Shown here in pieces: positions 1-9,644 of a DNA stretch of 64,000 nt. The stretch comes from DATKNA01 sp963755755 (GTDB lineage: Bacteria; Actinomycetota; Actinomycetes; Actinomycetales; Kineosporiaceae). The position numbers were made by a program, and so were the translations under genes. Each line of letters starts with the position of its first letter. Position 1 is the stretch's first letter. The stretch spans positions 744,001 through 808,000 of the forward strand of contig CAVWLJ010000010.1 of NCBI GenBank assembly GCA_963755755.1. Reading direction: 5' to 3'. Below the pieces are notes generated by a model. The model saw only the letters and a program-made list of their open reading frames with translations. It was not told where the DNA came from and made no database searches.

Positions 1-87
1 GACCGGGGAGGCGTCGTCCAGGGCGGCGGCCCGGCGGGCCAGGGTCTGCGCGGTCGTCGCGGTCACCACCAGGACGGTAGGCCGCAC
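1..87 (-). CDS. start of an unidentified gene, cut by the left edge
   Basis: Only the first 29 codons are visible. A GTG at 87 on the minus strand opens a frame (MRPTVLVVTATTAQTLARRA and on) that runs off the window without a stop. The short hydrophobic beta-strand-like start (TVLVVTA) would fit a Rossmann-type or response-regulator-like fold, but this is too little to name a family. It is divergent from the cobalamin-binding-like gene at 101, leaving only 13 bases between the two starts, so one of the starts may be misplaced or the transcripts leaderless. Confidence 0.35.
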   Translation of the reverse strand, partial: MRPTVLVVTATTAQTLARRAAALDDASPV

Positions 88-100
88 CTAAGCTCGCCCC

Positions 101-1014
101 GTGACCGGGATCGTGTCGTTGCTGCCGTCCGCGACGGAATGGGTGTGCGCGCTCGGCCTGGAGGACCGGCTCGTCGGCGTCACCTTCGAGTGCGACGCGC
201 CGGCCGGCGTCCGCGAGGGCCGTGCCGTCGTGGTCGACGGCCTGCCGACCCGCACCGCCGACGGCACCCCGTTGCCGCCCGGTGAGATCGACGCCCTGGT
301 CCGCGCGCGTCTCGCCGCCGGGCAGCCGCTCTACACGCTGGACGCCGGGACCGTCCGCGCGCTCGGCCCGGACGTCGTGCTCACCCAGGACCTCTGCGCC
401 GTGTGCGCGCTGCCCGCCGAGGCCGCGCGGGACGCCGTCGCCCTGCTCGGGGAGCCCGCCCGGGTCGTGACGCTCGACCCGCACACGCTCGACGACGTCC
501 TCGCCGGCGCGACAGCCGTCGCCGCCGCCTGCGGCGTCCCGGACGCCGGGCAGCGCCTCCACGCCGGCCTGCGCCGGCGGCTGGACGCCGTCTCCGCCGC
601 CGTCCGCGGGAGGCCGCGACCCCGGGTGCTCGTGCTGGAGTGGACCGACCCGCCGTTCGTCGCCGGTCACTGGGTGCCGGACGTCGTCGACGCCGCCGGC
701 GCGGAGCCGGTGCTCGCCGACCGGGGCGGCCGATCCACGACGACCACCTGGGAGCAGGTCGGCGGCCGCCGACGTCGACGGCGTCCTCGTCGCGCCGTGC
801 GGCGTCGGGCTCGACGAGGCACGGGCCCAGGCCCTCGACGTCCTGCCCCGCCTGCCCGGCGGGCGCGGCGGTGTGGGCCGTCGCCGCCGGGGACGTCGTC
901 ACCCGGCCGGGCCCGCGGCTCGTCGACGGCGTCGAGGCGCTCGCCGCGGCCTGGCACCCGGGCTCGGGCCGGGCCCGGGACGACCTCGTCGCGCTGGTCC
1001 GACCGGGCGCCTGA
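101..1014 (+). CDS. cobalamin-binding / BtuF-like periplasmic-binding-fold protein, frameshifted
   Basis: The N-terminus MTGIVSLLPSATEWVCALGL carries the SLLPSATE motif typical of the cobalamin-binding branch of the TroA/BtuF substrate-binding fold. Further family-like stretches are GVTFECD (about residues 25-31) and PDVVLTQDLCAVCA (about 90-103). No signal peptide is visible, as in the cytosolic members of this family. The frame breaks twice, near 772 and near 866. Past the first break the protein continues as AADVDGVLVAPCGVGLDEAR, and past the second as AVWAVAAGDVVTRPGPRLVD, ending at TGA 1012-1014. Ligand is inferred from family only. It sits where pdxS is often found, just before pdxT. 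Confidence 0.7.
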
Positions 1015-1062
1015 CCCGGGCGGCGGCGGAAGCAGAACGCCCGGCGACTAGTTTGGTACGAC

Positions 1063-1680
1063 GTGACCCCCGGACATGCGGACCCCGTCGTCGGCGTGCT
1101 CGCCCTGCAGGGCGACGTGCGCGAGCACCTCGCTGCGCTCGCCGAGTGCGACGTCGTCGGCCGCCCGGTGCGGCGGCCGACGGAGCTGGCCGAGGTCGAC
1201 GCCCTCGTGATCCCCGGGGGCGAGTCGACGACGATCGACAAGCTCGCGCGCGCCTTCGACCTGCGGGAACCGATCCTCGACCGGATCAAGCAGGGCATGC
1301 CGGCCTACGGCTCGTGCGCCGGGATGATCCTGCTCGCCGACCGCGTCGTGGACGCCGTCCCCGGGCAGCAGACCTTCGGCGGCATCGACATGACCGTGCG
1401 CCGGAACGCCTTCGGGCGCCAGGTCGAGAGCTTCGAGGAGGACCTGCCCTTCGAGGGCGTCGACGGCGAGCCCGTGCGGGCGGTGTTCATCCGGGCGCCG
1501 TGGGTCGAGGAGGTCGCGCCGCAGGTGGACGTCCTCGCCAAGGTCGAGGCCGGACCGGCCGCGGGTAGGATCGTGGCGGTGCGGCAGGGCAACCTGCTCG
1601 CGACGTCGTTCCACCCCGAGATCACCGGGGATATCCGCGTGCACCGGCTCTTCGTCGAGATGGTCCGCGGCGCCAGCTGA
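1063..1680 (+). CDS. pdxT: pyridoxal 5'-phosphate synthase glutaminase subunit
   Basis: PdxT releases ammonia from glutamine and passes it to PdxS for de novo vitamin B6 synthesis. The 205-residue frame is intact and of family length. The triad of class I glutaminases is visible: Cys85 in GSCAGMIL, and His184 and Glu186 in FHPEITGD. The PGGESTT loop at residues 51-57 is diagnostic of PdxT. A GTG start is used, with little leader. The partner pdxS is not in the window, although the two are usually adjacent. It is followed 40 bases later by yebC, as in many actinobacteria. Confidence 0.95.
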   Translation: MTPGHADPVVGVLALQGDVREHLAALAECDVVGRPVRRPTELAEVDALVIPGGESTTIDKLARAFDLREPILDRIKQGMPAYGSCAGMILLADRVVDAVPGQQTFGGIDMTVRRNAFGRQVESFEEDLPFEGVDGEPVRAVFIRAPWVEEVAPQVDVLAKVEAGPAAGRIVAVRQGNLLATSFHPEITGDIRVHRLFVEMVRGAS

Positions 1681-1720
1681 GTTCTCGCCTGAAGCACCTG
1701 AAGTACCTGGAGGCAACGCG

Positions 1721-2474
1721 ATGTCCGGCCACTCCAAATGGGCCACGACGAAGCACAAGAAGGCCGTCGTCGACGCCAAGCGCGGCAAGATGTTCGCCAA
1801 GCTGATCAAGAACATCGAGGTGGCCGCCCGCACCGGCGGCGGCGATCCTGCCGGCAACCCGACGCTGTACGACGCCATCCAGAAGGCGAAGAAGAGTTCG
1901 GTCCCCAACGACAACATCGACCGCGCCGTCAAGCGCGGCTCGGGCGCCGAGGCCGGGGCGGCCGAGTACCAGACGATCTTGTACGAGGGGTACGGCCCGA
2001 ACGGGGTCGCGGTGCTCATCGAGTGCCTCACGGACAACCGCAACCGCGCGGCGGCCGAGGTCCGCACGGCGCTGACCCGCAACGGCGGCACCCTCGCCGA
2101 CCCCGGCAGCGTCTCCTACCTCTTCTCGCGCAAGGGCGTCGTGGTCGTCCCCAGGACCGGCGAGCTCACCGAGGACGACGTCCTGCTGGCCGTGCTCGAG
2201 GCCGGCGCCGAGGAGGTCAGCGACCTCGGCGACACCTTCGAGGTCATCAGCGAGCCTGCCGACGTGGTGGCCGTCCGCAAGGCGCTGCAGGACGCCGGGC
2301 ATCGACTACGACTCCGCCGACGTCAGCTTCGTGCCGAGCGTCGCCGTCCCGCTGGACGAGGACGGGGCGCGCAAGATCTTCCGGCTCATCGACGCGCTCG
2401 AGGACAGCGACGACGTGCAGAACGTCTACGCCAACTTCGACGTCAGCGACGAGGTCATGGAGGCCGTCGGCTGA
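1721..2474 (+). CDS. yebC: YebC/PmpR family protein, frameshifted
   Basis: The start MSGHSKWATTKHKKAVVDAK is the family signature. YebC/TACO1 proteins have been described as transcription regulators and, more recently, as factors easing ribosome stalling at proline runs. The gene has a good AGG-type ribosome site (acctggaggc) before ATG 1721. One extra C near position 2300 breaks the frame after LQDAG. The true end continues as IDYDSADVSFVPSVAVPLDE and stops at TGA 2472-2474, giving about 250 residues, the usual length. It lies between pdxT and ruvC in the conserved actinobacterial order. Confidence 0.93.
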
Positions 2475-2490
2475 CGCCTCGCACCACTGC

Positions 2491-2530
2491 GCCGAGGGGC
2501 GCCGCCCGTTCCCGGGCGGCGCCCCTCGGC
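2491..2530 (+). terminator. strong hairpin after yebC
   Basis: A perfect 18-bp stem (2491-2508 against 2513-2530) with a TTCC loop lies 17 bases after the yebC stop. It has no T tract, which is usual for actinobacterial terminators. It separates yebC from ruvC. Confidence 0.75.
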
Positions 2531-2609
2531 GGCGTGCGTTCCGGCGGCGTCTGCGTTTCGTCGGCCTGCGCGTTCCTGCGGCGTCGGCACTTGGCTTGCT
2601 CCAGCGGTC

Positions 2610-2664
2610 TTTACGCGCTCAGCCGTCGGTTTCGACGCCGAAAACCGACGGCTGAGCGCGTAAA
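2610..2664. repeat. 23-bp perfect inverted repeat in the yebC-ruvC gap
   Basis: The arms 2610-2632 and 2642-2664 are exact reverse complements around a 9-base spacer (cgacgccga). The arms begin TTTACGCGCTCAGCC, a sequence unrelated to the terminator 80 bases upstream. Partial copies of the arm end (GAGCGCGTAA) follow at 2673-2682. The rest of the 405-base gap between yebC and ruvC shows no coding capacity I would trust. It looks like a dispersed palindromic element, but other copies cannot be seen in this window. Confidence 0.6.
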
Positions 2665-2879
2665 CACCGCCGGAGCGCGTAAGGGCACCGGCGTCCGGGC
2701 GCGCAAAGCCCGGTGCGGAGCGCAAGGCCGGAGCAGCGCGCGGGGGAGCGGTGCCGGCGGCCAGCGGTGGGAGCGGAAGGGCGGGTGCGGCGGGCTGTCG
2801 CTCGTCACCAGCGCGTCCGGGGCCGGTGCTCGCCGTCGATCTGCGATGGTGCTGGCAGGAACGACCAGAGGAGGACGAC

Positions 2880-3519
2880 GTGCGGGTGCTGGCCGTCGAC
2901 CCGGGGCTGACCCGGTGCGGTCTGGCCGCCGTCGACGGGCGACCGGGCCGGCGGGCCGAGCTCGTGGCCGTCGACGTCGTCCGGACGCCCGCGAGCGCCG
3001 ACGTCGCGGCCCGGCTGCTCGGCATCGGCGAGGCGGTCGAGGGCTGGATCGAGCAGCTCCGCCCGGACGTCGTGGCCGTCGAGCGCGTGTTCAGCCAGCA
3101 CAACGTCCGCACCGTCATGGGCACCGCGCAGGCCGCCGGCGTCGCGGTGCTCGCCGCGGCGCGAGCCGGCGTCCCGGTCGCCCTGCACACCCCGAGCGAG
3201 GTCAAGGCGGCGGTCACGGGCTCGGGCCGGGCCGGCAAGGAACAGGTCGCGGCGATGGTCACGCGGATCCTGCGGCTGCCCGCCGCGCCCACGCCGGCCG
3301 ACGCCTCCGACGCCCTCGCCCTCGCGATCTGCCACCTCTGGCGGGACGGCACCGTGGCCGTCGTCGCCGCGCACGGCGGGTCCGCCGTCGTCACGCCGGC
3401 GCAGCGGCGGTGGGTGGAGGCCGACGCGCGAGGCCCGCCGGACCGCGCGGCACGCCGGGACTCCCGGCACCCCGGGCGCCGCGGCGCGGCGGCGCGGATC
3501 CGTCGCCGGCTCCGGGTAG
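2880..3519 (+). CDS. ruvC: crossover junction endodeoxyribonuclease RuvC, probable 3' frameshift
   Basis: RuvC resolves Holliday junctions with RuvAB. GTG 2880 follows a strong site (agaggagg). The start VRVLAVDPGLTRCGLA holds the first catalytic Asp of the RNase H-like fold, VAVERVFSQHNVRT the second acidic residue, and ADASDALALAICHLW the last pair of Asp. The frame stays open past the expected end into ruvA. A shift near 3428 leads to a plausible tail (REARRTARHAGTPGTPGAAA) and TAG 3517-3519, about 213 residues. That end is inference. Confidence 0.88.
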
Positions 3520-3522
3520 CCT

Positions 3523-3538
3523 TCGTACACCTGTTCGT
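3523..3538 (+). promoter_or_regulatory. possible LexA SOS box before ruvA
   Basis: TCGTACACCTGTTCGT matches 10 of 12 fixed positions of the actinobacterial LexA consensus TCGAAC-N4-GTTCGA. It ends 20 bases before the ruvA GTG. ruv genes are SOS-controlled in many bacteria, so the location fits, but two mismatches leave doubt. Confidence 0.5.
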
Positions 3539-3558
3539 CCGGCTGCAGGAGGTCAGCG

Positions 3559-4164
3559 GTGATCGCTTCGGTGCGGGGCCGGGTCCTCGCCGTACGCCTC
3601 GACGCCGCGGTCGTCGAGGTGGGTGGCGTCGGTCTGCTCGTGCAGGCCACCCCCGCCACGCTGGCCGAGCTCCGGCCCGGCGCGGAGGCGGAGCTCGCGA
3701 CGTCGCTGGTGGTCCGGGAGGACGCGCTCACCCTCTTCGGTTTCGCGGACGCCGACGAGCGTGACGTCTTCGAGATCGTCCAGACCGTGTCCGGCATCGG
3801 GCCGCGGCTCGCGCTGGCCATGCTCGCGGTGCACACGCCGGACGGTCTGCGCGCGGCCGTCGCGAGCGGCGACCTCACCGCGCTCATGAAGGTGCCCGGC
3901 ATCGGCCGCAAGGGCGCCCAGCGCATCGTCCTCGAACTGACCGACCGGCTCGGCGCACCGACGACGGTCGCAGCCGCGGCACCCGCTGCGGTCCCGGCCG
4001 GCGCGGCCGGCCGCGACCAGGTGGTGGAGGCACTCGTCGGGCTCGGCTGGTCCGCCAAGCAGGCGGCGGACGCCGTGGACGCGATCAGCGAACCCGACGA
4101 CCCGTCGACGGATGTCGCGGGCACGCTGCGGGCCGCGCTGCGCCATCTCGGGCGGTCCGCGTGA
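3559..4164 (+). CDS. ruvA: Holliday junction branch migration protein RuvA
   Basis: RuvA binds the four-way junction and loads the RuvB motor. The frame is intact with 201 residues, the family length. The order is an OB-fold N-terminus (MIASVRGRVLAVRLDAAVVE), two helix-hairpin-helix motifs (VSGIGPRLALAML at about 75-87 and VPGIGRKGAQRIV at about 110-122), an Ala/Pro-rich linker, and a C-terminal RuvB-contact domain (VEALVGLGWSAKQAADAV). GTG 3559 follows a CAGGAGG site. Its TGA overlaps the ruvB GTG, so the two are translationally coupled. Confidence 0.96.
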   Translation: MIASVRGRVLAVRLDAAVVEVGGVGLLVQATPATLAELRPGAEAELATSLVVREDALTLFGFADADERDVFEIVQTVSGIGPRLALAMLAVHTPDGLRAAVASGDLTALMKVPGIGRKGAQRIVLELTDRLGAPTTVAAAAPAAVPAGAAGRDQVVEALVGLGWSAKQAADAVDAISEPDDPSTDVAGTLRAALRHLGRSA

Positions 4165-5241
4165 CGGGTCCGGATGCGGTCCGCTCCGGGCTGGCCTCGG
4201 CCCTCGTCGAGGCGGACGCGGACGACGACGAGCGCGCGGTCGAAGGGGCACTGCGCCCCAAGCGGCTGGACGAGTTCGTCGGCCAGCGGGTCGTCCGCGA
4301 GCAGCTCTCGCTCGTGCTCGAGGCCGCCCGGCGGCGCGGCCACGCGCCCGACCACATCCTGCTCTCCGGTCCTCCCGGGCTCGGCAAGACCACCTTGGCG
4401 ATGATCGTCGCGTACGAGATGGGCGTTCCGCTGCGGGTGACCAGCGGCCCGGCGATCCAGCACGCGGGCGACCTCGCGGCCGTGCTGTCGTCGCTGGAAC
4501 CGAACGAGGTCCTCTTCCTCGACGAGATCCACCGGATGGCGCGGCCCGCCGAGGAGATGCTCTACGTCGCCATGGAGGACTACCGGGTCGACGTCATCGT
4601 CGGGAAGGGCGCCGGCGCGACGGCGATCCCGCTCGACCTGCCGCCGTTCACCATCGTCGGTGCCACCACCCGCGCGGGCATGCTGCCGGGTCCGCTGCGG
4701 GACCGCTTCGGGTTCACCGGTCATCTCGACTTCTACGAGCCCGCCGAGCTGGAGGAGGTGCTGCGGCGGTCCGCGGGGCTGCTCGGCGTCCGGCTCACCG
4801 ACAGCGGCGGCGTGGAGATCGCGCGCCGGTCGCGGGGGACGCCCAGGATCGCGAACCGGCTGCTCCGACGCGTGCGCGACTGGGCGCAGGTGCGGGGCGA
4901 CGGCGTGCTCGACGAGGCGGCCGCGCGTGCGGCCCTGCAGGTGTACGCCGTCGACGAGCGCGGCCTCGACCGGCTCGACCGCGCGGTCCTCGAGGCGCTC
5001 TGCACGCGGTTCGGCGGGGGCCCGGTCGGGCTTGTCGACGCTCGCCGTCGCGGTCGGGCGAGGAGCCCGAGACCGTGGAGACCGTCGCGGAGCCGTTCCT
5101 GGTGCGCGAGGGCCTCATCGGGCGGACGCCGCGCGGTCGAGTGGCCACGCCGCCACGTGGCGGCACCTCGGCCTGCGAGCGCCCGTCGGCCTGCAGCCGT
5201 CCCTCCTGGACGACGTCGACGACGCGCCTGATCTTGAGTGA
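4161..5241 (+). CDS. ruvB: Holliday junction helicase RuvB, 3' end frameshifted
   Basis: RuvB is the hexameric AAA+ motor of branch migration. Visible are the family start RPKRLDEFVGQ, Walker A GPPGLGKTTLA, Walker B LFLDEIHR, sensor 1 TIVGATTRAG and the arginine-finger region GPLRDRFGF. Three shifts near 5033, 5056 and 5148 break the winged-helix C-terminus, which reads STLAVAVG, then EEPETVETVAEPFLVREGLI, then ATWRHLGL and ends at TGA 5239-5241, giving the usual length of about 355 residues. The GTG start overlaps the ruvA stop. Confidence 0.95.
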
Positions 5242-5427
5242 TCTCTGAGCTGCGGCGCAGCATCGGCGGGCTCGTTGTTCGTGCCGTCGCGGCTCGCCTA
5301 CACTCCTGCGGTGGCCGCCGCCACTCGGGTGGAACCCAGCACGGTCGGTGGCCGTTCGCTTGCTGGGGCCTGAAGTCGGCCCGAGCCGCCGGACCCGTGG
5401 ACACAGCTCGACGAAGGGATCGATCCC

Positions 5428-5824
5428 GTGCAGAACAGCGGCCAGTCGCTCATCCTGGCCGTCTTCGTCGTCTTCGCGGTCTGGGTGCTCTCGCGCGGGC
5501 GGCGTCAGCGGCGCGAGACGCAGTTGACGCAGTCACGGGTGGAGCCCGGCGCCGAGGTGATGATGACCTCCGGGTCTACGGCATCGTCGTCGACATGCCC
5601 GACGACAGCACGATCCGGCTCGAGACGTCCCCGGGCACGATCTCCCGGTGGGACCGCCGCGCCGTCGCCGGATCATCACGGCGCCCGGGGAGAGCGAGAG
5701 CGCGGGCACTCGAACGTCCGGCCCCGGCCGCCGAGGAGATCCGCCTGCGCCGTCCGCCGAACCCGCCGCGCACGTCGAGACGGCGCGACCCGCCGACGGC
5801 GTCGCCCCACCCGACCGCGACTGA
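5428..5824 (+). CDS. yajC: preprotein translocase subunit YajC, frameshifted
   Basis: YajC is a small single-span membrane protein of the SecDF-YajC complex. The start MQNSGQSLILAVFVVFAVWV is one transmembrane helix, followed by a basic stretch (SRGRRQRRE). The conserved core GAEVMMTSG is cut by a shift near 5571 and continues as YGIVVDMPDDSTIRLETSPG and ISRWDRRAVA. A second shift near 5671 leads to an Ala/Pro-rich tail ending at TGA 5822-5824. Its place between ruvB and secD is the standard one. Confidence 0.88.
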
Positions 5825-5881
5825 GCCGGTCGCCCGAGCGGGCCCGACGCCCGCCCCTGTCGAGAGAAGAGACTCCTACTC

Positions 5882-7830
5882 GTGGCACGATCCGCACGAT
5901 CCCGCCCGGTGCGCAGCCTGCTCGTGCTGCTGGGCCTTCTCACCGTGCTCTACGGGGCCGTCGCCGCCGGCGTCCACTGGGACAAGGCGCAGTGGACGCC
6001 GAAGCTGGCGCTGGACCTCGAGGGCGGGACGGAGATCGTCCTCTCCCCGCAGCCGGTCGCGGGTAAGACGAGCGTCGACCCTGCGGCCGTCGACGAGTCG
6101 GTCAACATCATCCGGCAGCGGGTCAACGGCAGCGGCATCTCGGAGGCCGAGGTGACCCGGCAGGGCCAGGGTGCGGACACCAAGATCATCGTGGATCTCC
6201 CGGCAAGCCGGACCAGAACACCATCCAGCTCGTCGAGCAGTCCGCCCAGCTGCAGTTCCGCGCCGTGCTCCAGGCCGAGCAGGTCGGGCTTCCCGCGCCC
6301 AGCGCCACCGGGACGCCGACGCCCTCGTCGTCCGGAGCGGGTACGCCGTCGAGCAGGCCGAGCGCGAGCTCGTCGTCCACGGCGAGCCAGACCGCCAAGC
6401 CGTCGCCCAAGAGCTCCAGCAACGGCATGAACATCCCCAAGGCCCTCACGGCCGTCAGCCCGACGCCGACCCCCACCGCGTCGCCGCTGGCGAAGACGTC
6501 CTCCGGCGGCTCGACGGCCTCCGGCTCGGCGTCGCCGGCCGCGACACCCACCGCGAAGCCGACCGACGCGAGCGACCCGAACTGGGTGACGCCGCAGCTG
6601 CAGCAGCAGTTCGACCAGACCGACTGCACGAACCCCGAGGTCCGGCAGAAGCTGCGCCTCGGCGGCCAGGACCGAACAAGCCGTTCATCACCTGCGCCGA
6701 AGACGGCAGCGAGAAGTACATCCTCGGCCCGGCCGAGCTCGTCGGCACGGACGTGACGGGCGCCACCGCGGGCCTGGAGACGAACAGCCAGGGCTTCACC
6801 GGCTCCGCCTGGCAGGTCAACCTCGACTTCTCCGGCCAGGGTGCCGAGAAGTTCGGCAAGGTCGACCTCGCGCCTCGCGGGCTACCGGACGACGGACCCA
6901 CCCGTAACCGGTTCGCCATCGTCCTCGACAACCTCGTCGTCTCCGCGCCGTCGACCAACGAGGCGATCACCACCGGCTCGGCGGTCATCACCGGCAACTT
7001 CACCCAGGCGACGGCGCAGAACCTGGCCAACCAGCTCAAGTACGGCGCCCTGCCGGTCTCGTTCCGGGTCGAGACGACCGACCAGATCTCGCCGACGCTC
7101 GGGTCCGACGACCTGAAGAACGGTCTGCTCGCCGGCCTTCTCGGGCTCGTGCTCGTCGTCCTGTACTCGCTGCTGCAGTACCGGGCGCTGGGTTTCGTCA
7201 CGGTGGGCAGCCTCGTCGTCGCGGGGCCATCACCTACGGCTTCGTCCTGCTGCTCGGCTGGCGCAGGGCTTCCGCCTCAGCCTGCCCGGGTCACGGGTCT
7301 GGTCGTCCGTCGGCATCACCGCGGACTCGTTCATCGTGTACTTCGAACGCGTGCGCGACGAGGTGCGCGAGGGCCGCAGCCTGCAGGCGGCGGTGGAGGC
7401 CGGCTGGGCCGGCGCGCCGCACGTCCTGGCGTCCGACACCATGAGCTTCCTCGCGGCCCTCGTCCTCTACATCCTTGCGATCGGCACGTCGCGGGTTCGC
7501 CTTCACGCTCGGCCTCACGACCATCGTCGACGTCATCGTGGTGTTCCTCTTCACGAAGCCGGTCGTCACCCTGCTCGCCCGCACGAAGTTCTTCGGCGCG
7601 GCCACAAGCTCTCCGGGTTCGACGCCGCCGACCTCGGGCGCTCGGTCGCCTACGCGGGCCGGGGCCGGGTCCGGACGCCGTCCGGCGCCGCCCGGCGCGT
7701 GAGCCGCCCCGCGGCGCGCGCTCACGCTCGCCGAGCGCCGCGCCGAGCGCGAGCGAGCGGCGGGCGAGACGCTCCGCCGGACGCCGCCGGACCGCATGGA
7801 ACAGACGACGACGAGCGGCAGGAGTCCTGA
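5882..7830 (+). CDS. secD: protein translocase subunit SecD, many frameshifts
   Basis: SecD is an RND-type membrane protein that uses the proton gradient to complete export through SecYEG. After the first helix (SLLVLLGLLTVLYGAVAAGV) come the signature LALDLEGGTEIVLSPQ and the P1 domain (ESVNIIRQRVNGSGISEAEV). A Ser/Thr/Pro/Ala-rich stretch of about 90 residues (6300-6570) lies in the extracytoplasmic loop. The membrane half includes LLAGLLGLVLVVLYSLLQYR and GITADSFIVYFERVRDEVRE. At least seven shifts are needed (near 6195, 6668, 6875, 7227, 7290, 7490, 7602). The TGA at 7828-7830 overlaps the secF ATG by one base. Confidence 0.92.
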
Positions 7831-8834
7831 TGTTCAGCTTCGCCGCCTCGGCAACGACCTGCACAGCGGTCGCCGCTCCATCGACTTCATCGGGCGCCGC
7901 GCGGCTCTGGTACCTCATCGCCGGCCGCCGCAGTGGTCATCTCGATCCTCAGCCTCGGCATCCGCGGCCTCGACGCGGCATCGAGTTCCGGGGCGGGTCG
8001 GAGTTCATCGTCTCGAACATCTCGAACACGAGCACCCGGATCGCCGAGGACGCCGTGCTCGGCACGGTGCCGACGGCCGAGGAGCCCGTGTCAGCGTCGT
8101 CGGCGCAACGGCATCCGGGTCGAGACGGGCAAGCTCGACGACCGGCAGACCGACCAGGTCAAGGAAGCGCTGGCCACCGCCTCCACGTGCCCGACACGAA
8201 CATCACGAGCACGTTCGTCGGGCCGAGCTGGGGGCAGACGTCACGAGCAAGGCGATCACCAGCCTGATCGTCTTCCTCGTGCTGGTGTCGCTCGTCGTCA
8301 CGCTGTACTTCCGGACCTGGACGATGGCCGTCGCAGCGATCGTCGCCCTCGTCCACGACCTGCTGATCACGGCGGGGATCTATGCCTTGCTCGGGTTCGA
8401 GGTGACGCCGGACTCCGTCATCGGCTTCCTCACGATCGGCGGCTACTCGCTTACGACACGTCGTCGTGTTCGACAAGGTCCGGGAGAACACCGAGCACGT
8501 CGCGGCGTCCACGAAGCGGACCTTCGCCGAGGCCGCGAACCTCGCCGTCAACCAGACCCTGGTCCGGTCGATCAACACCTCGGTCGTCGCGCTGCTGCCG
8601 GTCGGGGCGATCCTCTTCATCGGCGCCGGGCTGCTCGGCGCCGGCACCTCAAGGACCTATCGCTGGCCCTCTTCGTCGGCATCGCGGCGGCACCTACTCC
8701 TCGATCTTCATCGCGACGCCGCTGTACGTCGAGCTCCGGATGCGGACCCGGAGATGAAGGCGCAGGAGCAGCGGGTGCTCAAGCCGCGGCGCGAGGAGCG
8801 GGCGGCCGCGGCCGAGCCGGTGCTCGCGGCGTGA
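7830..8834 (+). CDS. secF: protein translocase subunit SecF, many frameshifts
   Basis: SecF pairs with SecD. Patching the frames gives MFSFARLGNDLHSGRRSIDF, LGIEFRGGSEFIV, and the membrane block TSLIVFLVLVSLVVTLYFRT, VALVHDLLITAGIYALLGFE and TIGGYSLYDTVVVFDKVREN, which carries the SecF motif D-x-VVVFDKVRE. The last helices contain LLPVGAILFIGAGLLGAGTL. Breaks are needed near 7850, 7935, 7975, 8095, 8185, 8235, 8455, 8650 and 8690. The C-terminal tail is short and basic. The ATG at 7830 overlaps the secD stop, and its own stop overlaps the next GTG. Confidence 0.9.
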
Positions 8835-9540
8835 CCGTCGGCGCCGAGCCGGGAACGGCGCGGCCGCGTCGCCCGAGAGTGCGGCCGTCGCCGTCGACCG
8901 GGCCGGGACCTGCGGCAGGGCTCGGGCGGCAGCGCTCCCAGCCGCGGCGACGGCGGGTACGGGACGCGATCGGCCGGGCGGGCGCAGGAGCTGACGCCGG
9001 TGGTGCAGGCCAGCCTCGGGCGCGGAGATCCTCGCCCTGGTCCGGGACGTCCCGGACTTCCCGACACCGGGCGTGATGTTCAAGGACATCACCCCGCTGC
9101 TGGCGGACGGCTAGGCGTTCGCAGGTGTCGTCGAGGCCCTCGCCGCGCCGCACCGCGCGGCGAGGAGGGCGGGTCGACGTCGTCGTCGGATCGAGGCGCG
9201 CGGCTTCATCCTCGCCGCGCCGGTCGCGATCGCCCTCGGCCTCGGGTTCGTCCCGATCCGCAAGGTCGGCAAGCTCCCCTTCGGCACCGTCTCGGCCGGC
9301 TACGAGCTGGAGTACGCCACCGCGGAGATCGAGGTGCACGTCGACGGAATCCGCCCCGGCCAGCGGGTGTTGGTCGTGGACGACGTGCTCGCGACCGGCG
9401 GAACGGCCGCGGCGGCCGGCGCCCTGGTGCGTCAGCTCGGCGGCGTCCCTGTGGGCGTCGCCGTCCTGATGGAGCTGGCGTTCCTTCAGGGCCGGGCCCG
9501 GCTGCCCGATATTCCAGTGCGGGCGCTCGTCACCATCTGA
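8831..9540 (+). CDS. apt: adenine phosphoribosyltransferase, with in-frame TAG and frameshifts
   Basis: Apt converts adenine and PRPP to AMP. The family core is clear: AEILALVRDVPDFPTPGVMF and KDITPLLADG, then IEARGFILAAPVAIALGLGF, KVGKLPFGTVSAGYELEYAT and the PRPP loop VLVVDDVLATGGTAAAAGA. A TAG at 9112-9114 interrupts the frame right after LLADG, where relatives carry an ordinary residue, so a base error is likely. The Ala-rich stretch between GTG 8831 and about 9015 is scattered over frames, and the real start is uncertain. GTG 8831 overlaps the secF stop. The gene lies between secF and rel, as in other actinobacteria. Confidence 0.87.
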
Positions 9541-9644
9541 CCGTCCCGGACGGCGGTCACGGGCCCCTTACCCGGGCCGGTGGCTCGCGTACAGTGGACG
9601 AACGAGAGCCGTCGCGAGACGGCCCGCAGCTGCTGGAGGCGCCT

